Assembly: GCA_945952585.1 (NCBI GenBank)
Contig: CAMFII010000012.1
Location: forward strand, 48,705 to 112,704
From: an uncultured Rhodobacter sp.
GTDB lineage: Bacteria; Pseudomonadota; Alphaproteobacteria; Rhodobacterales; Rhodobacteraceae
Direction of reading: 5' to 3'
Length of the DNA stretch: 64,000 bases
Made by a program: the position numbers and the translations under genes. The notes beneath the pieces were generated by a model. It searched no databases. It saw nothing but the letters and a program-made list of their open reading frames with translations, and had not been told where the DNA came from. Below are positions 54,260 to 63,487 of this stretch, piece after piece; within the stretch, counting starts at the first letter, position 1, and every line of letters begins with the position of its first letter.

Positions 54260-55474
54260 TCAGTTCTGCGCGGTCTCTGGAACGGGTTTCGGCAGCGCCA
54301 GCTCCAGCCCGGCGAGCACCCTCGCCGTCTCGTCACGCCCGAAGGCGCTCGGATAGGCGCCGGTCGGCTCGGCGTCTTTCTGTAGCTGCATCACGATGTT
54401 GTAGAAGATCTGGATCATGCCGGGGCTGTCCCGTTCGGCTTCGGTCAGCAGGCGTCCGATCTCGGCGGGCGGTAGGGACTGGTCGACGAACTGGCGCGTC
54501 AGCGAGACGATGTCGTGCGACTGACGGGAATAGACATCGAAGATGTTGTATTCGCGGTCGAGGATCTCATCGAGCGCCGCCCCGTGCGAGCGCAGGAAAT
54601 CGCGATCGCTGAGCATCGAACGCGTGAAGGCCCAGCAGACCTGATCGTAAAGCTGCGGCTGCATCGGAAGCACGTCCTTGAACGTCTCGTACAGCGTCAG
54701 GACCCCGCTGTCGTCGCCCGCGCCGGAAAAGGCGTCGATGATCTCGGTGATTTTCTTTAGGGTGATTTCCTGCACATCGCCCTGCTGTTGCGCGATCTCC
54801 GGCGCCAGCCTCTGCAGCACCGAGATGATCCGGTTGCGGTCCTGTGCCTTGTAGCCGCGTTTCAGGGCAAAGGAATTGGCCTCGGCCGCGAGAAGCGGGA
54901 TCAGGACGATATCCGTCGTCTGGTCCTTGATCATGGACCGTGTCTCGCCCGCCAGATCGGTGCGTGTCTGAGCCGCGTCAGCCAGCAAGGCAGCGCGCGT
55001 GCTCTGGGCCTCGGCCTGAAGGTCGGCCTTCGTCTTGTCGAGCGAGGTCTGAAGCTCGGCGCGGGTCTGATCGACGCTGTCTTGCACGCCCTTGAGCTTG
55101 AGGTCGACTGCCGCCTGAAGGTCGGCAGAAAGCTTGTCAAGCGTCGCCTTCTGCGCAGCCTCGATCTGCGCCAGCCGGCTGTCCACCTTCTCCGTCACCG
55201 ACTTGGTGATCTGGTCCTGGATCGAGAACAGGGTGCCGGCGGCGATAGCAGTTGCGATCGCCAGGAACAGACCGATCACCGTGAAGAAGAAGTTCAGCCG
55301 CTCGCGCGCCGCCGCCGAGGCCTGTTCGGCCGCCCCTTCCTTGATGTAGCGGATCAGTTCGTCCGGCGGGATCAGCACCGGGGTGCTGAAGGGCATGCCG
55401 GTGCCGCCTGCAGATGTCGCCTGTGCCTTCCCTTCGGGGTCCGCCCCCGAAACCGCTTCTGGTCCCTCAGCCAT
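54260..55474 (-). CDS. Membrane-anchored coiled-coil protein in the urease operon
   Basis: A 404-residue protein of no recognised family. Residues 1-~50 are soluble, then a membrane helix ~60-85 (FFFTVIGLFLAIATAIAAGTLF), then a long coiled coil (~90-190, ITKSVTEKVDSRLAQIEAAQ and DLQAAVDLKLKGVQDSVDQT are examples). A C-terminal helical domain (~200-395) follows. No catalytic motif is seen. The gene lies between ureC (48 bases downstream) and the small-gene pair near ureB, on the urease strand. ATG 55474 follows AGAGGGG. Confidence 0.6.
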   Translation of the reverse strand: MAEGPEAVSGADPEGKAQATSAGGTGMPFSTPVLIPPDELIRYIKEGAAEQASAAARERLNFFFTVIGLFLAIATAIAAGTLFSIQDQITKSVTEKVDSRLAQIEAAQKATLDKLSADLQAAVDLKLKGVQDSVDQTRAELQTSLDKTKADLQAEAQSTRAALLADAAQTRTDLAGETRSMIKDQTTDIVLIPLLAAEANSFALKRGYKAQDRNRIISVLQRLAPEIAQQQGDVQEITLKKITEIIDAFSGAGDDSGVLTLYETFKDVLPMQPQLYDQVCWAFTRSMLSDRDFLRSHGAALDEILDREYNIFDVYSRQSHDIVSLTRQFVDQSLPPAEIGRLLTEAERDSPGMIQIFYNIVMQLQKDAEPTGAYPSAFGRDETARVLAGLELALPKPVPETAQN

Positions 55475-55605
55475 GTTGCCCCTCTGGAAACGGCCGCGCC
55501 CCCACGGCCGGCCGACGGGCCGAAGTATGCGCCTTCGTGCGGCGCCGCGATAGTTCGGCGGTGAGGCATGCCGTGTGACGAGAAGAAGGCACCGGCCCGA
55601 TCCGG

Positions 55606-55809
55606 TCAGCGGACGCGACGCCGGGGCGCCGGGGCCAGAGCCGGTTCAGGCGCGCCGGGGGGCACGTCGCACAGCGCAGTAGACTTGGGAAGCGAGCCGG
55701 CGGCAGTGGGAAAGGCCAAGGCCATGATTTCCCCCTGAAGGGCAAACTGCTTCTGGCAAAGCGTGAACCACAAGCTCCACCAATTCCGCCAGAAATCAAT
55801 CGGGGTCAT
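55606..55809 (-). CDS. Small Trp-rich phasin-like protein in the urease operon
   Basis: A 67-residue protein with strong ribosome site (AAGGAGGAG six bases before ATG 55809). The N-terminus FWRNWWSLWFTLCQKQFALQG is an amphipathic Trp-rich helix, followed by a Pro/Ala-rich tail ending RRRVR. The motif FWRNWWSLW resembles the start of small phasin-like or PHA-associated proteins. It is 62 bases from the phasin-like gene upstream. Function unknown. Confidence 0.55.
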   Translation of the reverse strand: MTPIDFWRNWWSLWFTLCQKQFALQGEIMALAFPTAAGSLPKSTALCDVPPGAPEPALAPAPRRRVR

Positions 55810-55871
55810 AGTCGCTCCTCCTTCTGCCGGTGATATCCTCCCGCGGCTTGCGGGGGCCTCCGCCGTTTCGA

Positions 55872-56186
55872 TCACCCGGAACTCGCCGCTTTGGTCAGCC
55901 GCTTGACATTGGCACGCGTTCGCCGCCGCACCGGCTTGATCCCGGCCAACGCCATCGCACCGGGTCCCTTGTCCGCGGCCCGCATCATGGCGGTGCCAGC
56001 CTCGGTCGCGGCGCTGGCCTTTTCCTGGACCATGCGGACATGCTCTTCGGGGCCCATGGGCCGGCCGCCCGCCATGCCCCACATCCGCAGCGCGATCACC
56101 GTCTGCGCCTCGAGCAGCATCATTCCGGTCTGGACGGCGGGCCAGAAGAAATCGGTCGGCTGGGGAAAGCGGGGACGACGGGCCAT
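55872..56186 (-). CDS. Phasin-like small protein in the urease operon
   Basis: A 104-residue protein. The N-terminus (PQPTDFFWPAVQTGMMLLEAQTVIALRMWGMAG) is a hydrophobic/amphipathic helix, followed by an Ala/Met-rich, basic C-terminus (RRRTRANVKRL). In relatives such proteins sit inside urease operons and are annotated variously as antifreeze- or phasin-like; I see no basis for a precise function. It starts ~30 bases after ureB stop and is followed by the 67-residue protein, forming a likely pair. Confidence 0.58.
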   Translation of the reverse strand: MARRPRFPQPTDFFWPAVQTGMMLLEAQTVIALRMWGMAGGRPMGPEEHVRMVQEKASAATEAGTAMMRAADKGPGAMALAGIKPVRRRTRANVKRLTKAASSG

Positions 56187-56216
56187 GGCTGCTCCTGATG
56201 GGATGGTGCGGCGATC

Positions 56217-56522
56217 CTACAGCTCGCCCATGACTTTCTTATTGAACCCAAAGACGCGACGGGCACCGCGATACGGCACCAGCCGGACCTCGCGCATCTG
56301 ACCGGGCTCGAATCGCATCGCCGTTCCCGCCGGCAGGTCAAGCCGCATCCCGTCCGCCTCGGCCCGGTCGAAGGCCAACAAGGGATTGACCTCGGCAAAG
56401 TGATAGTGGCTGCCGACCTGGACCGGCCTGTCACCGGTATTGGCGACGAGCATCGTGACCACAGGCTGGCCTGCATTGATCTCGATTTCTCCGTCGGCGG
56501 GGAAAATCTCTCCGGGGATCAT
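56217..56522 (-). CDS. ureB: Urease beta subunit
   Basis: A 101-residue structural subunit of urease. [49 protein letters not shown] is the conserved start (broken here for reading: [23 protein letters not shown]). The middle [20 protein letters not shown] is also typical. It assembles with UreA and UreC into the (abc)3 trimer. It lies 10 bases after the ureA stop. Confidence 0.96.
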   Translation of the reverse strand: MIPGEIFPADGEIEINAGQPVVTMLVANTGDRPVQVGSHYHFAEVNPLLAFDRAEADGMRLDLPAGTAMRFEPGQMREVRLVPYRGARRVFGFNKKVMGEL

Positions 56523-56532
56523 GGCGGCCTCC

Positions 56533-56835
56533 TCAGCGGATCGGGTGATGGACGGTGACGAGCTTGGTCCCGTCGGGAAAGGTCGCCTCGACCTGCACGT
56601 CGTGGATCATTTCGGCGATCCCCTCCATGCACTGGTCGCGGGTGATGACATGGGCGCCCGCCTGCATCAGGTCGGCGACCGAGCGGCCGTCACGCGCGCC
56701 CTCGACCACGAAATCGGTGATGAGCGCCACCGCCTCGGGGTGATTGAGCTTGACGCCGCGCGCCAGCCGGTTGCGGGCAACCATCGCAGCAAGGCTGATG
56801 AGCAGCTTGTCCTTTTCGCGGGGCGTGAGGTTCAT
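56533..56835 (-). CDS. ureA: Urease gamma subunit
   Basis: A 100-residue subunit. [27 protein letters not shown], the [45 protein letters not shown] block (read as separate motifs) and full length match bacterial UreA. It starts ~13 bases after the ureD stop on the same strand and precedes ureB closely, as in canonical ureDAB. Confidence 0.97.
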   Translation of the reverse strand: MNLTPREKDKLLISLAAMVARNRLARGVKLNHPEAVALITDFVVEGARDGRSVADLMQAGAHVITRDQCMEGIAEMIHDVQVEATFPDGTKLVTVHHPIR

Positions 56836-56848
56836 CCTGTCCTTTTCC

Positions 56849-57679
56849 CTACATCTGCCAGACGCGGGGCAGCGCCCTGCCCCGGATCCGGTCCAGCATC
56901 GCCGCCACCGCCCGCTTAACCGGGCGCAGGTCCGGCCCCATCAGGCGGACGATGCATTTGCCATCCCAGCCAGAGACGGCCCAATCGACCCCCTCGGGTG
57001 CGAGCCGGCGCAAGGGCTCAACCGCATCTTCAGCCCCGCGCGCCACCAGCGCCACCGTGGCAAAGGCGCGAGCCTCGCCCAGGGCGGCCGCGCCCGCCGT
57101 CAGCGTCTGGTCCGCCAGCCGCAGCGGCTCGACCAGCACCGGGCGACCGTCGCGCCGAACCTCGCGGCGGTCCGAAAGCCAGATGCGCCGCACCGTCTCG
57201 CCCATCGCCGCGCGGCCGAGGCCGATCATTTCGCACAGCACCAGCCGCGCCTCGCCGGCAAGGGTGACGGCCGTCCGCCGGTCCAGCGCCGCGCGGTCGA
57301 ACAGGATCGTCTCCTGCGGCAGCCAGTCGAGCGCCGCCCCGGCCCCGACCGTCAGGTCGACCCCCAGCCGCGCGACGTTCCCCGCCGAGGCATAGGCGCG
57401 TTCGGCGGTCTGGGTGGTCGCGACCGCGCGCGTCCCGGACGCCACGGACAGCGAAAAGCCGACCCTGTCCCCGCCGGTCAGACCGCCCGCCGTGTTCAGG
57501 AAGACCACTTCGGGGACGGGGCCGTGGACGCGCGGCAGAAAGACCTTGGCGCAGCCCGACTGGTGAAGGTCGGCAAGCACCGCCTGACCGTCCCGCTGTC
57601 CAAGCGTCACGCGCGCAAGCCCAGCCGCGCGCTGCAGGCGCGGTGCATCCACCAAGGCAAGGCCGCCATCCTCGGGCAT
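56849..57679 (-). CDS. ureD: Urease accessory scaffold UreD
   Basis: A 276-residue chaperone that docks on apo-urease with UreF/UreG. Conserved text: [53 protein letters not shown] and [12 protein letters not shown] 57679 has GGAGG five bases upstream; a GTG at 57703 is an alternative that would add 8 residues. First gene of the operon, divergent from pyrC with a ~210-base gap that holds a 17-base palindrome. Confidence 0.93.
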   Translation of the reverse strand: MPEDGGLALVDAPRLQRAAGLARVTLGQRDGQAVLADLHQSGCAKVFLPRVHGPVPEVVFLNTAGGLTGGDRVGFSLSVASGTRAVATTQTAERAYASAGNVARLGVDLTVGAGAALDWLPQETILFDRAALDRRTAVTLAGEARLVLCEMIGLGRAAMGETVRRIWLSDRREVRRDGRPVLVEPLRLADQTLTAGAAALGEARAFATVALVARGAEDAVEPLRRLAPEGVDWAVSGWDGKCIVRLMGPDLRPVKRAVAAMLDRIRGRALPRVWQM

Positions 57680-57799
57680 CCGATCCTCCAGTCCCGGAGC
57701 CACGCTAGGGCGCGCCCGGATCGCGGACCATGCCGGGCGGGGCGCAACCGGCGGCAGCGGCGCTTGCCGCTCTGCGACCGCCTAATTGCGCAGCTTGTT

Positions 57800-57816
57800 C
57801 GCCCAATAATTGGGCG
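57800..57816. promoter_or_regulatory. 17-base perfect palindrome between ureD and pyrC
   Basis: CGCCCAATAATTGGGCG is an 8-bp inverted repeat around a single A, located 120 bases before the ureD start and 77 before pyrC. It is an operator-like sequence, for a regulator that cannot be named. Confidence 0.5.
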
Positions 57817-57892
57817 TTTCCGAATCCGACCTTGGACATCGCGACGGAATCCGCTCTGGAAAGCCGATCGGCGATGCGCTACCCCGCAGGCC

Positions 57893-58933
57893 ATGACCCA
57901 GCACCTGACGATCCGCCGTCCCGACGACTTCCACCTGCATCTGCGCGATGGCGCGATGCTGCAGGGCGTGCTGCCGGAAACGGCGCGGCACTTCGCCCGC
58001 GCGATCATCATGCCGAACCTCGTGCCGCCCGTCGTCACGTCGAAAGACGCGGCCGCCTATCGCGACCGCATCCTCGCCGCCCTGCCCGATGGCGCGCGGT
58101 TCGAGCCCTTGATGACGCTCTACCTGACCGAGGGCACCGATCCTGCCGATGTCGCCGCCGCCCATGCAAGCGGGCTGGTGAAGGCGGTGAAGCTTTATCC
58201 GGCCGGGGCCACGACCAATTCAAGCTCGGGCGTGCGCGATTTCAGCAAGGTGCGGGCAGTGCTCGAGAAGATGGCCGAGATCGGCCTGCCGCTCTGCGTC
58301 CATGGCGAGGTGGTCGATCCGTCCGTCGACATCTTCGACCGCGAGGCGGTGTTCATCGACCGCGTGCTCGATCCGATCCGCCGGGCGACCCCCGGCCTGC
58401 GCGTGGTGATGGAGCACATCACCACCGAGGAAGGCGTGGCCTATGCCCGCTCGGGCGGCGGCGATTTGGGCGCGACGATCACCACGCATCACCTCATCAT
58501 CAACCGCAACCACATCCTCGCAGGGGGCATCCGGCCGCATTACTACTGCCTCCCGGTCGCCAAGCGCGAGAAACACCGGCTGGCCCTGCGGGCGGCGGCG
58601 ACCGGTGGCGAGACGCGCTTCTTCCTCGGCACCGATTCCGCCCCGCATGTGGATGCGCTGAAGGAACATGCCTGCGGCTGCGCCGGCTGCTTCACCGCGA
58701 CGAACACGATGGCGTTGCTCGCCCATGTCTTCGAAGAGGAAGGCGCGCTCGACCGGATGGAGGCCTATACCAGCCTCAACGGCGCCGCCTTCTATCGCCT
58801 GCCGCCGAACGACGGCACGATCACGCTGACCAAGGCCGGCCCCGCCGAATGGCCAGCCAAGATCCTGACCGGCGCGGGCCCCGTGACCGTCTTCGACCCC
58901 GGCTTCCCCGTGCATTGGCACGTCGAGACCTGA
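57893..58933 (+). CDS. pyrC: Dihydroorotase, class II
   Basis: A 346-residue zinc enzyme of pyrimidine synthesis, ring-closing carbamoyl aspartate to dihydroorotate. [11 protein letters not shown] (Zn His pair), IMPNLVPPV, the carboxylated Lys in [27 protein letters not shown] and the late His/Asp in [11 protein letters not shown] match the E. coli-type PyrC. Length equals that class. ATG 57893 ([14 protein letters not shown]) is chosen; the open frame further upstream overlaps the ureD region and is not family-like. pyrE follows 21 bases later. Confidence 0.96.
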   Translation: MTQHLTIRRPDDFHLHLRDGAMLQGVLPETARHFARAIIMPNLVPPVVTSKDAAAYRDRILAALPDGARFEPLMTLYLTEGTDPADVAAAHASGLVKAVKLYPAGATTNSSSGVRDFSKVRAVLEKMAEIGLPLCVHGEVVDPSVDIFDREAVFIDRVLDPIRRATPGLRVVMEHITTEEGVAYARSGGGDLGATITTHHLIINRNHILAGGIRPHYYCLPVAKREKHRLALRAAATGGETRFFLGTDSAPHVDALKEHACGCAGCFTATNTMALLAHVFEEEGALDRMEAYTSLNGAAFYRLPPNDGTITLTKAGPAEWPAKILTGAGPVTVFDPGFPVHWHVET

Positions 58934-58954
58934 ATTCCCGCGAAAGGACCACCC

Positions 58955-59635
58955 ATGATCCCGTCGAGCTTCCCGCCGAAAGAGGAAATCGCGCGCCTGA
59001 CGGCGCGGATGCTGCTGGAAATCAAGGCCGTCCATTTCAATGCCGAAACGCCGTTCACATTGGCATCCGGCCTGCCCTCGCCCACCTATATTGATTGCCG
59101 CAAGCTCATCAGCTTTCCGCGCATCCGCTCGACGCTGATGGATTTCCTGGCCGTCACGGTGATGCGGGATGCGGGATTCGAGGCCTTCGACAACGTCGCG
59201 GGCGGCGAGACGGCGGGCATCCCCTTCGCCGCGCTTGTGGCAGAACGGCTGGCGCTGCCGATGACCTATGTCCGCAAGAAACCCAAGGGCTATGGCCGCA
59301 ACGCCCGGATCGAAGGCGTCATGGCCGAGGGCGACCGCGTCCTGCTGATCGAGGACCTGACCACCGATGGCGGCTCGAAGCTGTCCTTCGTGGACGCTAT
59401 CCGCGAGACGGGGGCCAGTTGCGGCCATACGGCGGTGATCTTCTACTACGGCATCTTCCCCGAGACGGTGCCGAAACTCGCCGAGCATGGCGTGGCGCTG
59501 CACCATCTTTGCACCTGGTGGGATGTGCTGGCCGAGGCGAAGGCGAGCGGCGCGTTCGACGCGGCGACGCTGACCGAGGTCGAAGCCTTCCTGAACGACC
59601 CGCGTGCCTGGCAGGCGGCCCGCAGCAAGGGCTGA
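58955..59635 (+). CDS. pyrE: Orotate phosphoribosyltransferase
   Basis: A 226-residue enzyme joining orotate to PRPP to give OMP. Motifs: [43 protein letters not shown] and the PRPP-binding loop [17 protein letters not shown]. It follows pyrC in the same operon, so two consecutive pyrimidine steps are co-encoded. Length is normal. Confidence 0.96.
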   Translation: MIPSSFPPKEEIARLTARMLLEIKAVHFNAETPFTLASGLPSPTYIDCRKLISFPRIRSTLMDFLAVTVMRDAGFEAFDNVAGGETAGIPFAALVAERLALPMTYVRKKPKGYGRNARIEGVMAEGDRVLLIEDLTTDGGSKLSFVDAIRETGASCGHTAVIFYYGIFPETVPKLAEHGVALHHLCTWWDVLAEAKASGAFDAATLTEVEAFLNDPRAWQAARSKG

Positions 59636-59980
59636 GGCGCAAAAGTATAGAGCCGACCTTGCGCTGGCTGAAACCCGCCTATGCCGGGCCTGCAAGCTGT
59701 GGACGACTCATACCTGACTCACCGTTCACATCAGTTCTGGCAGGAAAAGGCGCTGCAACCGTCTCGAGATATAGTGGCAACGGACGACGGGTTACGCTAG
59801 ACTGGCCTAAATGCGCGAGTGATCCACAGGGTTCTCCACCGGGTTCCGCACCGAGTTATCAGGCATTGCCTGCGACGCGCGGAACGGGCATCAGACCGGA
59901 ACCCGCCGCGACCAGCGCCAGGCAGATGGCGGGGCTCAGACGCAGAAATGCGAAGAACAGGCGAACGGCCGGGGGGCAAG
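59636..59980. other. 345-base intergenic region upstream of dnaB
   Basis: No gene is seen. The region should carry the dnaB promoter. Two loose DnaA-box-like words are present (TGATCCACA at 59820-59828, 8 of 9 matches to TTATCCACA; TGTGGACGA at 59698-59706 on the other strand, 7 of 9), too weak for a firm call. Confidence 0.5.
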
Positions 59981-61474
59981 ATGACCGAAATTGCGACGCT
60001 GCGCTCCGTGGTGCCGTCTGTTGCGGCCACCGGGGAAGATGCGCTGCCGCACAATATCGAAGCCGAGCAGCAACTGCTCGGCGTGATCCTGACGGCGAAC
60101 GAGGTCTATGACCGGATCGCCTCGCTGGTTCGCGCCGAGCATTTCTTCGACCCCGTCCATGCCCGCATCTTCGAAATCGCCGCGGCCCGCATCCAGAAGA
60201 ACGCGCTGGCCTCGCCGGTCACGCTCAAGGCATTTCTCGAGGACGATCCCGGGCTGAAGGAACTGGGCGGACCCGCCTACCTTGCCCGCCTCGCCGGGGC
60301 CGCAATCTCGGCCTATGCGGCGCGCGACTATGCCCAAATGATCTACGACCTCGCCGTGCGCCGCGAACTGATCGCGCTCGGCCGCGACATCTCGTCGAAG
60401 GCTGCGAAGGTCGAGGTCGCCTCCGAACCGCGCGACCAGATCATCGAAGCCGAGCAGCGGCTTTACAAGCTGGGCGAACAGGGTGTCGCCGAACGCGGTT
60501 TCCAGAGCTTTCTCAAGGCGGTAACCGACGCCGTTAACGTGGCCAACGCAGCCTACCAGCGCGACGGCGGCCTTGCAGGCATCTCGACCGGCCTCGTCGA
60601 CCTCGACAAGAAACTCGGCGGGCTGCACCCTTCGGACCTCCTGATCCTCGCCGGTCGGCCGTCGATGGGGAAGACCTCGCTCGCCACCAACGTCGCCTTC
60701 AACATCGCCAAGGCCTACCGCCGCGGCCGCCTGCCCGATGGCGGCGAAGGCGCGGTCGAGGGCGGCGTCGTCGGCTTCTTCTCGCTCGAAATGTCGGCCG
60801 AACAGCTTGCCGCCCGGATCTTGTCGGAAGCGGCCGAAGTGCCCTCCGAACAGATCCGCCGCGGCGACATGACCGAGGCCGAGTTCCGCCGCTTCGTCGA
60901 GGCTGCAAAGGCGCTCGAATCCTGCCCGCTCTACATCGACGACACGCCGGCCCTGCCGATCAGCCAGGTCGCGGCCCGCGCGCGCCGCCTGAAGCGCACC
61001 CATGGGCTGGACCTCCTGATCATCGACTACCTCCAGCTCCTCAAGGGCTCGTCGAAGGACAACCGGGTGCAGGAAGTCTCCGAGATCACGCAGGGGCTGA
61101 AGGCGATCGCCAAGGAGTTGAACATCCCGGTCATCGCGCTCAGTCAGCTCTCCCGCGCCGTGGAAAGCCGCGACGACAAGCGGCCCCAGCTTTCCGACCT
61201 GCGCGAATCCGGCTCGATCGAACAGGACGCGGACGTGGTCATGTTCGTCTTCCGCGAGGAATACTACCGCGAGCGGGAAAAGCCGGGCGATCACGATCTC
61301 GAAGCCATGGCCAAGTGGCAGCAGATCATGGAGCAGGTCCATGGCAAGGCCGAGGTCATCATCGGCAAGCAGCGTCACGGCCCGATCGGCACGGTGGAAC
61401 TGGCCTTCGAAGGCCGCTTCACGCGCTTCGGCAACCTCGCGAAGCCCTGGCAGAACGGCCCCGACGGATTCTGA
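59981..61474 (+). CDS. dnaB: Replicative DNA helicase DnaB
   Basis: A 497-residue hexameric 5'-3' helicase that unwinds at the replication fork. N-domain LPHNIEAEQQLLGVILTANEVYDRI, RecA-like motor with Walker A LAGRPSMGKTSLATN, FFSLEMSAEQLAARIL, Walker B LLIIDYLQLLKG, Q-LSRAVESR and RESGSIEQDADVVMFVFRE, and the C-terminal GKQRHGPIGTVELAFEGRFTRF are all present. ATG 59981 (MTEIATLRS) gives normal length; Arg-rich in-frame sequence upstream is rejected. Confidence 0.97.
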   Translation: MTEIATLRSVVPSVAATGEDALPHNIEAEQQLLGVILTANEVYDRIASLVRAEHFFDPVHARIFEIAAARIQKNALASPVTLKAFLEDDPGLKELGGPAYLARLAGAAISAYAARDYAQMIYDLAVRRELIALGRDISSKAAKVEVASEPRDQIIEAEQRLYKLGEQGVAERGFQSFLKAVTDAVNVANAAYQRDGGLAGISTGLVDLDKKLGGLHPSDLLILAGRPSMGKTSLATNVAFNIAKAYRRGRLPDGGEGAVEGGVVGFFSLEMSAEQLAARILSEAAEVPSEQIRRGDMTEAEFRRFVEAAKALESCPLYIDDTPALPISQVAARARRLKRTHGLDLLIIDYLQLLKGSSKDNRVQEVSEITQGLKAIAKELNIPVIALSQLSRAVESRDDKRPQLSDLRESGSIEQDADVVMFVFREEYYREREKPGDHDLEAMAKWQQIMEQVHGKAEVIIGKQRHGPIGTVELAFEGRFTRFGNLAKPWQNGPDGF

Positions 61475-61485
61475 CCCACGCCGGG

Positions 61486-61600
61486 CTTCTTCTTGGCCCA
61501 AATACCCCCGCGCGGAGCGCTCCTGCCCTCTTCATCCTTCCCGACGTGCTGCCCGTTTCCGCGGCTGCGCCGTCCGAGGGGGCTCGATGCCCCCGAGGAC
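61486..61600 (+). repeat. Rhodobacterales-type intergenic element, second copy
   Basis: CTTCTTCTTGGCCCAAATAC (61486 onwards) repeats the core found at 18674, followed by CGCGCGGAGCGC-type sequence and a GGGGGC-TCGAT-GCCCCC hairpin (61577-61593). It starts 12 bases after the dnaB stop, so it may act in transcription termination or as a mobile-type repeat. Confidence 0.5.
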
Positions 61601-61658
61601 GGCCTGCCCTTGCGCCATTTCCGCTTGACCTCCCCTGCCCCACGGTCAAAACACCGCC

Positions 61659-62708
61659 ATGGCCAGCGCGACCCTCACCATCGACCTTGACGCGATCGCC
61701 GCCAACTGGCGTGCGCTTGATCGGCTGTCCGGGCCCGAGACGCAGACTGCCGCGGTGGTCAAGGCCGACGCCTACGGGCTCGGCGCCCCACGGATCGCGC
61801 GGGCGCTGGCGCAGGCCGGAGCGCGGCGCTTCTTCGTCGCCATCGCCGAAGAAGGCGCCGTCGTGCGCCAGGCGCTTGGCCCCGGACCGCAGATCTGCGT
61901 GCTGTCGGGCCATGTCGCCGGCGATACCGAGATGATCGGCGACCTCGACCTGACACCGATGCTGAACTCGATCGAGCAGGTGACGCGCCATCTCGAGGCG
62001 CTGCCCGGTCATCCCTTCGGCGTGCAGATCGATACCGGGATGAACCGTCTCGGAATGAAGGCCGCCGAATGGCAGGCCGCCGCGCCCTTCCTGCTCGAGG
62101 CGGGACCCGAGCTTCTGATGAGCCACCTCGCCTGTTCCGACGAGGACGGCCATCCGATGAACGCCGCGCAGCTGGCGGCCTTCCATGAGCTGACCGACGG
62201 CGCCGGCGTGCCACGGTCGTTCTCGGCGACGGGGGGCATCCTGCTTGGCCCCGACTATCACTTCGACCTGACCCGTCCCGGCATCGGCCTGTACGGCGGC
62301 CAGCCCTTTGACGGCGCCGCGCGGGTGCTGACGCTGTCCCTGCCGGTGGTTCAGGTGCACGAACTCGAACCCGGCGAAACCGTGGGCTACAGCGCGACCT
62401 GGACCGCCGAGGCTCCGGCGCGCACGGCCACGGTCGTGGGCGGCTATGCCGACGGGCTGCACCGGAGCCTCTCGAACACGGCCGTCCTCTGGCATGGCGA
62501 CATCCCCTGCCCGCTGATTGGCCGGGTATCGATGGATTTCGTCACGGTGGACATTTCCCATCTCGACGAGACCCCGCAGGCGCTCGACATCCTCGGGCCG
62601 AACCAGTCGATCGACGACCTTGCCGGCAGCGCCGGGACCATCGGCTACGAGATGCTCACGGGGCTCTCGCAGCGCTATGTCCGCCGCTACAGCGGGACCG
62701 GCGCATGA
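61659..62708 (+). CDS. alr: Alanine racemase
   Basis: A 349-residue PLP enzyme making D-alanine for peptidoglycan. [18 protein letters not shown] holds the PLP Lys, the [11 protein letters not shown] and SATGGILLG segments follow, [12 protein letters not shown] and the catalytic Tyr in ETVGYSATW, then [11 protein letters not shown]. The stop overlaps mlaE by 4 bases (ATGA), an unusual pairing of cell wall and lipid transport genes. Confidence 0.95.
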   Translation: MASATLTIDLDAIAANWRALDRLSGPETQTAAVVKADAYGLGAPRIARALAQAGARRFFVAIAEEGAVVRQALGPGPQICVLSGHVAGDTEMIGDLDLTPMLNSIEQVTRHLEALPGHPFGVQIDTGMNRLGMKAAEWQAAAPFLLEAGPELLMSHLACSDEDGHPMNAAQLAAFHELTDGAGVPRSFSATGGILLGPDYHFDLTRPGIGLYGGQPFDGAARVLTLSLPVVQVHELEPGETVGYSATWTAEAPARTATVVGGYADGLHRSLSNTAVLWHGDIPCPLIGRVSMDFVTVDISHLDETPQALDILGPNQSIDDLAGSAGTIGYEMLTGLSQRYVRRYSGTGA

Positions 62709-63487
62709 ACCTGCTCGCGCCCGTTGCCCGGCTCGGCCGCGCCAGTTTCGCAGGACTAGCCCTGGTGGGGCGGATCACGCTTTTTGCCATCGCGGTGGTC
62801 AGCCGGTTCTTCCGCCCGCCCTTCTATCCGCGCGAGTTCCTGATCGCGGTGATGCAGATCGGCTGGTTCAGCCTGCCGGTCGTCGGCCTCACCGCGCTGT
62901 TCACCGGGGGCGCGCTGGCCCTGCAGATCTATGCCGGGGGCTCGCGGTTCAACGCCGAATCCGTCGTCCCCTCGATCGTCGCGATCGGCATGGCGCGCGA
63001 ACTTGGGCCGGTGCTCGGCGGGCTGATGGTGGCGGCCCGCGTCGCCTCCTCCATCGCGGCCGAGATCGGGACGATGAAGGTGACCGAGCAGGTCGATGCG
63101 CTGGTTACCCTTTCGACCGATCCCCTGCGCTACCTGGCTGTACCGCGCGTCCTGGCCGCGCTCCTGACCGTGCCGGTCCTGGTGGCGGTGGGCGATTCCA
63201 TCGGCATCCTTGGCGGCTGGGCGGTGGGTGTGCAGCGGCTTGGCTTCAACTCGGCCACTTACCTCCAGAACACCGCCGATTTCCTTGAGGCCTGGGACGT
63301 GACCTCGGGCCTCTTCAAGGGGGCGGCCTTCGGCTTCATCGTGGCGCTGATGGGCTGCTATCACGGGCTGCATTCGGGCCGGGGCGCCCAGGGTGTCGGC
63401 CAGGCGACGAAATGGGCGGTGGTTTCCGCATCGGTCCTGATCTTCGCGGCGAACTACCTGCTGACCGAACTGTTCTTCACCTCATGA
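62705..63487 (+). CDS. mlaE: MlaE-type ABC permease
   Basis: A 260-residue inner-membrane permease of the Mla/MCE lipid transport systems, which move phospholipids between membranes. Typical segments: [61 protein letters not shown] (read as family blocks) and the final [24 protein letters not shown]. Coupled to alr upstream and to the ATPase gene downstream by ATGA overlaps. Confidence 0.94.
   Translation: MNLLAPVARLGRASFAGLALVGRITLFAIAVVSRFFRPPFYPREFLIAVMQIGWFSLPVVGLTALFTGGALALQIYAGGSRFNAESVVPSIVAIGMARELGPVLGGLMVAARVASSIAAEIGTMKVTEQVDALVTLSTDPLRYLAVPRVLAALLTVPVLVAVGDSIGILGGWAVGVQRLGFNSATYLQNTADFLEAWDVTSGLFKGAAFGFIVALMGCYHGLHSGRGAQGVGQATKWAVVSASVLIFAANYLLTELFFTS

Noticed and set aside
59690..59830. 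DnaA-box-like words near dnaB suggesting an origin
   Set aside because: Only two imperfect matches (8 of 9 and 7 of 9), no AT-rich unwinding element, no dnaA or origin-associated genes in the window.
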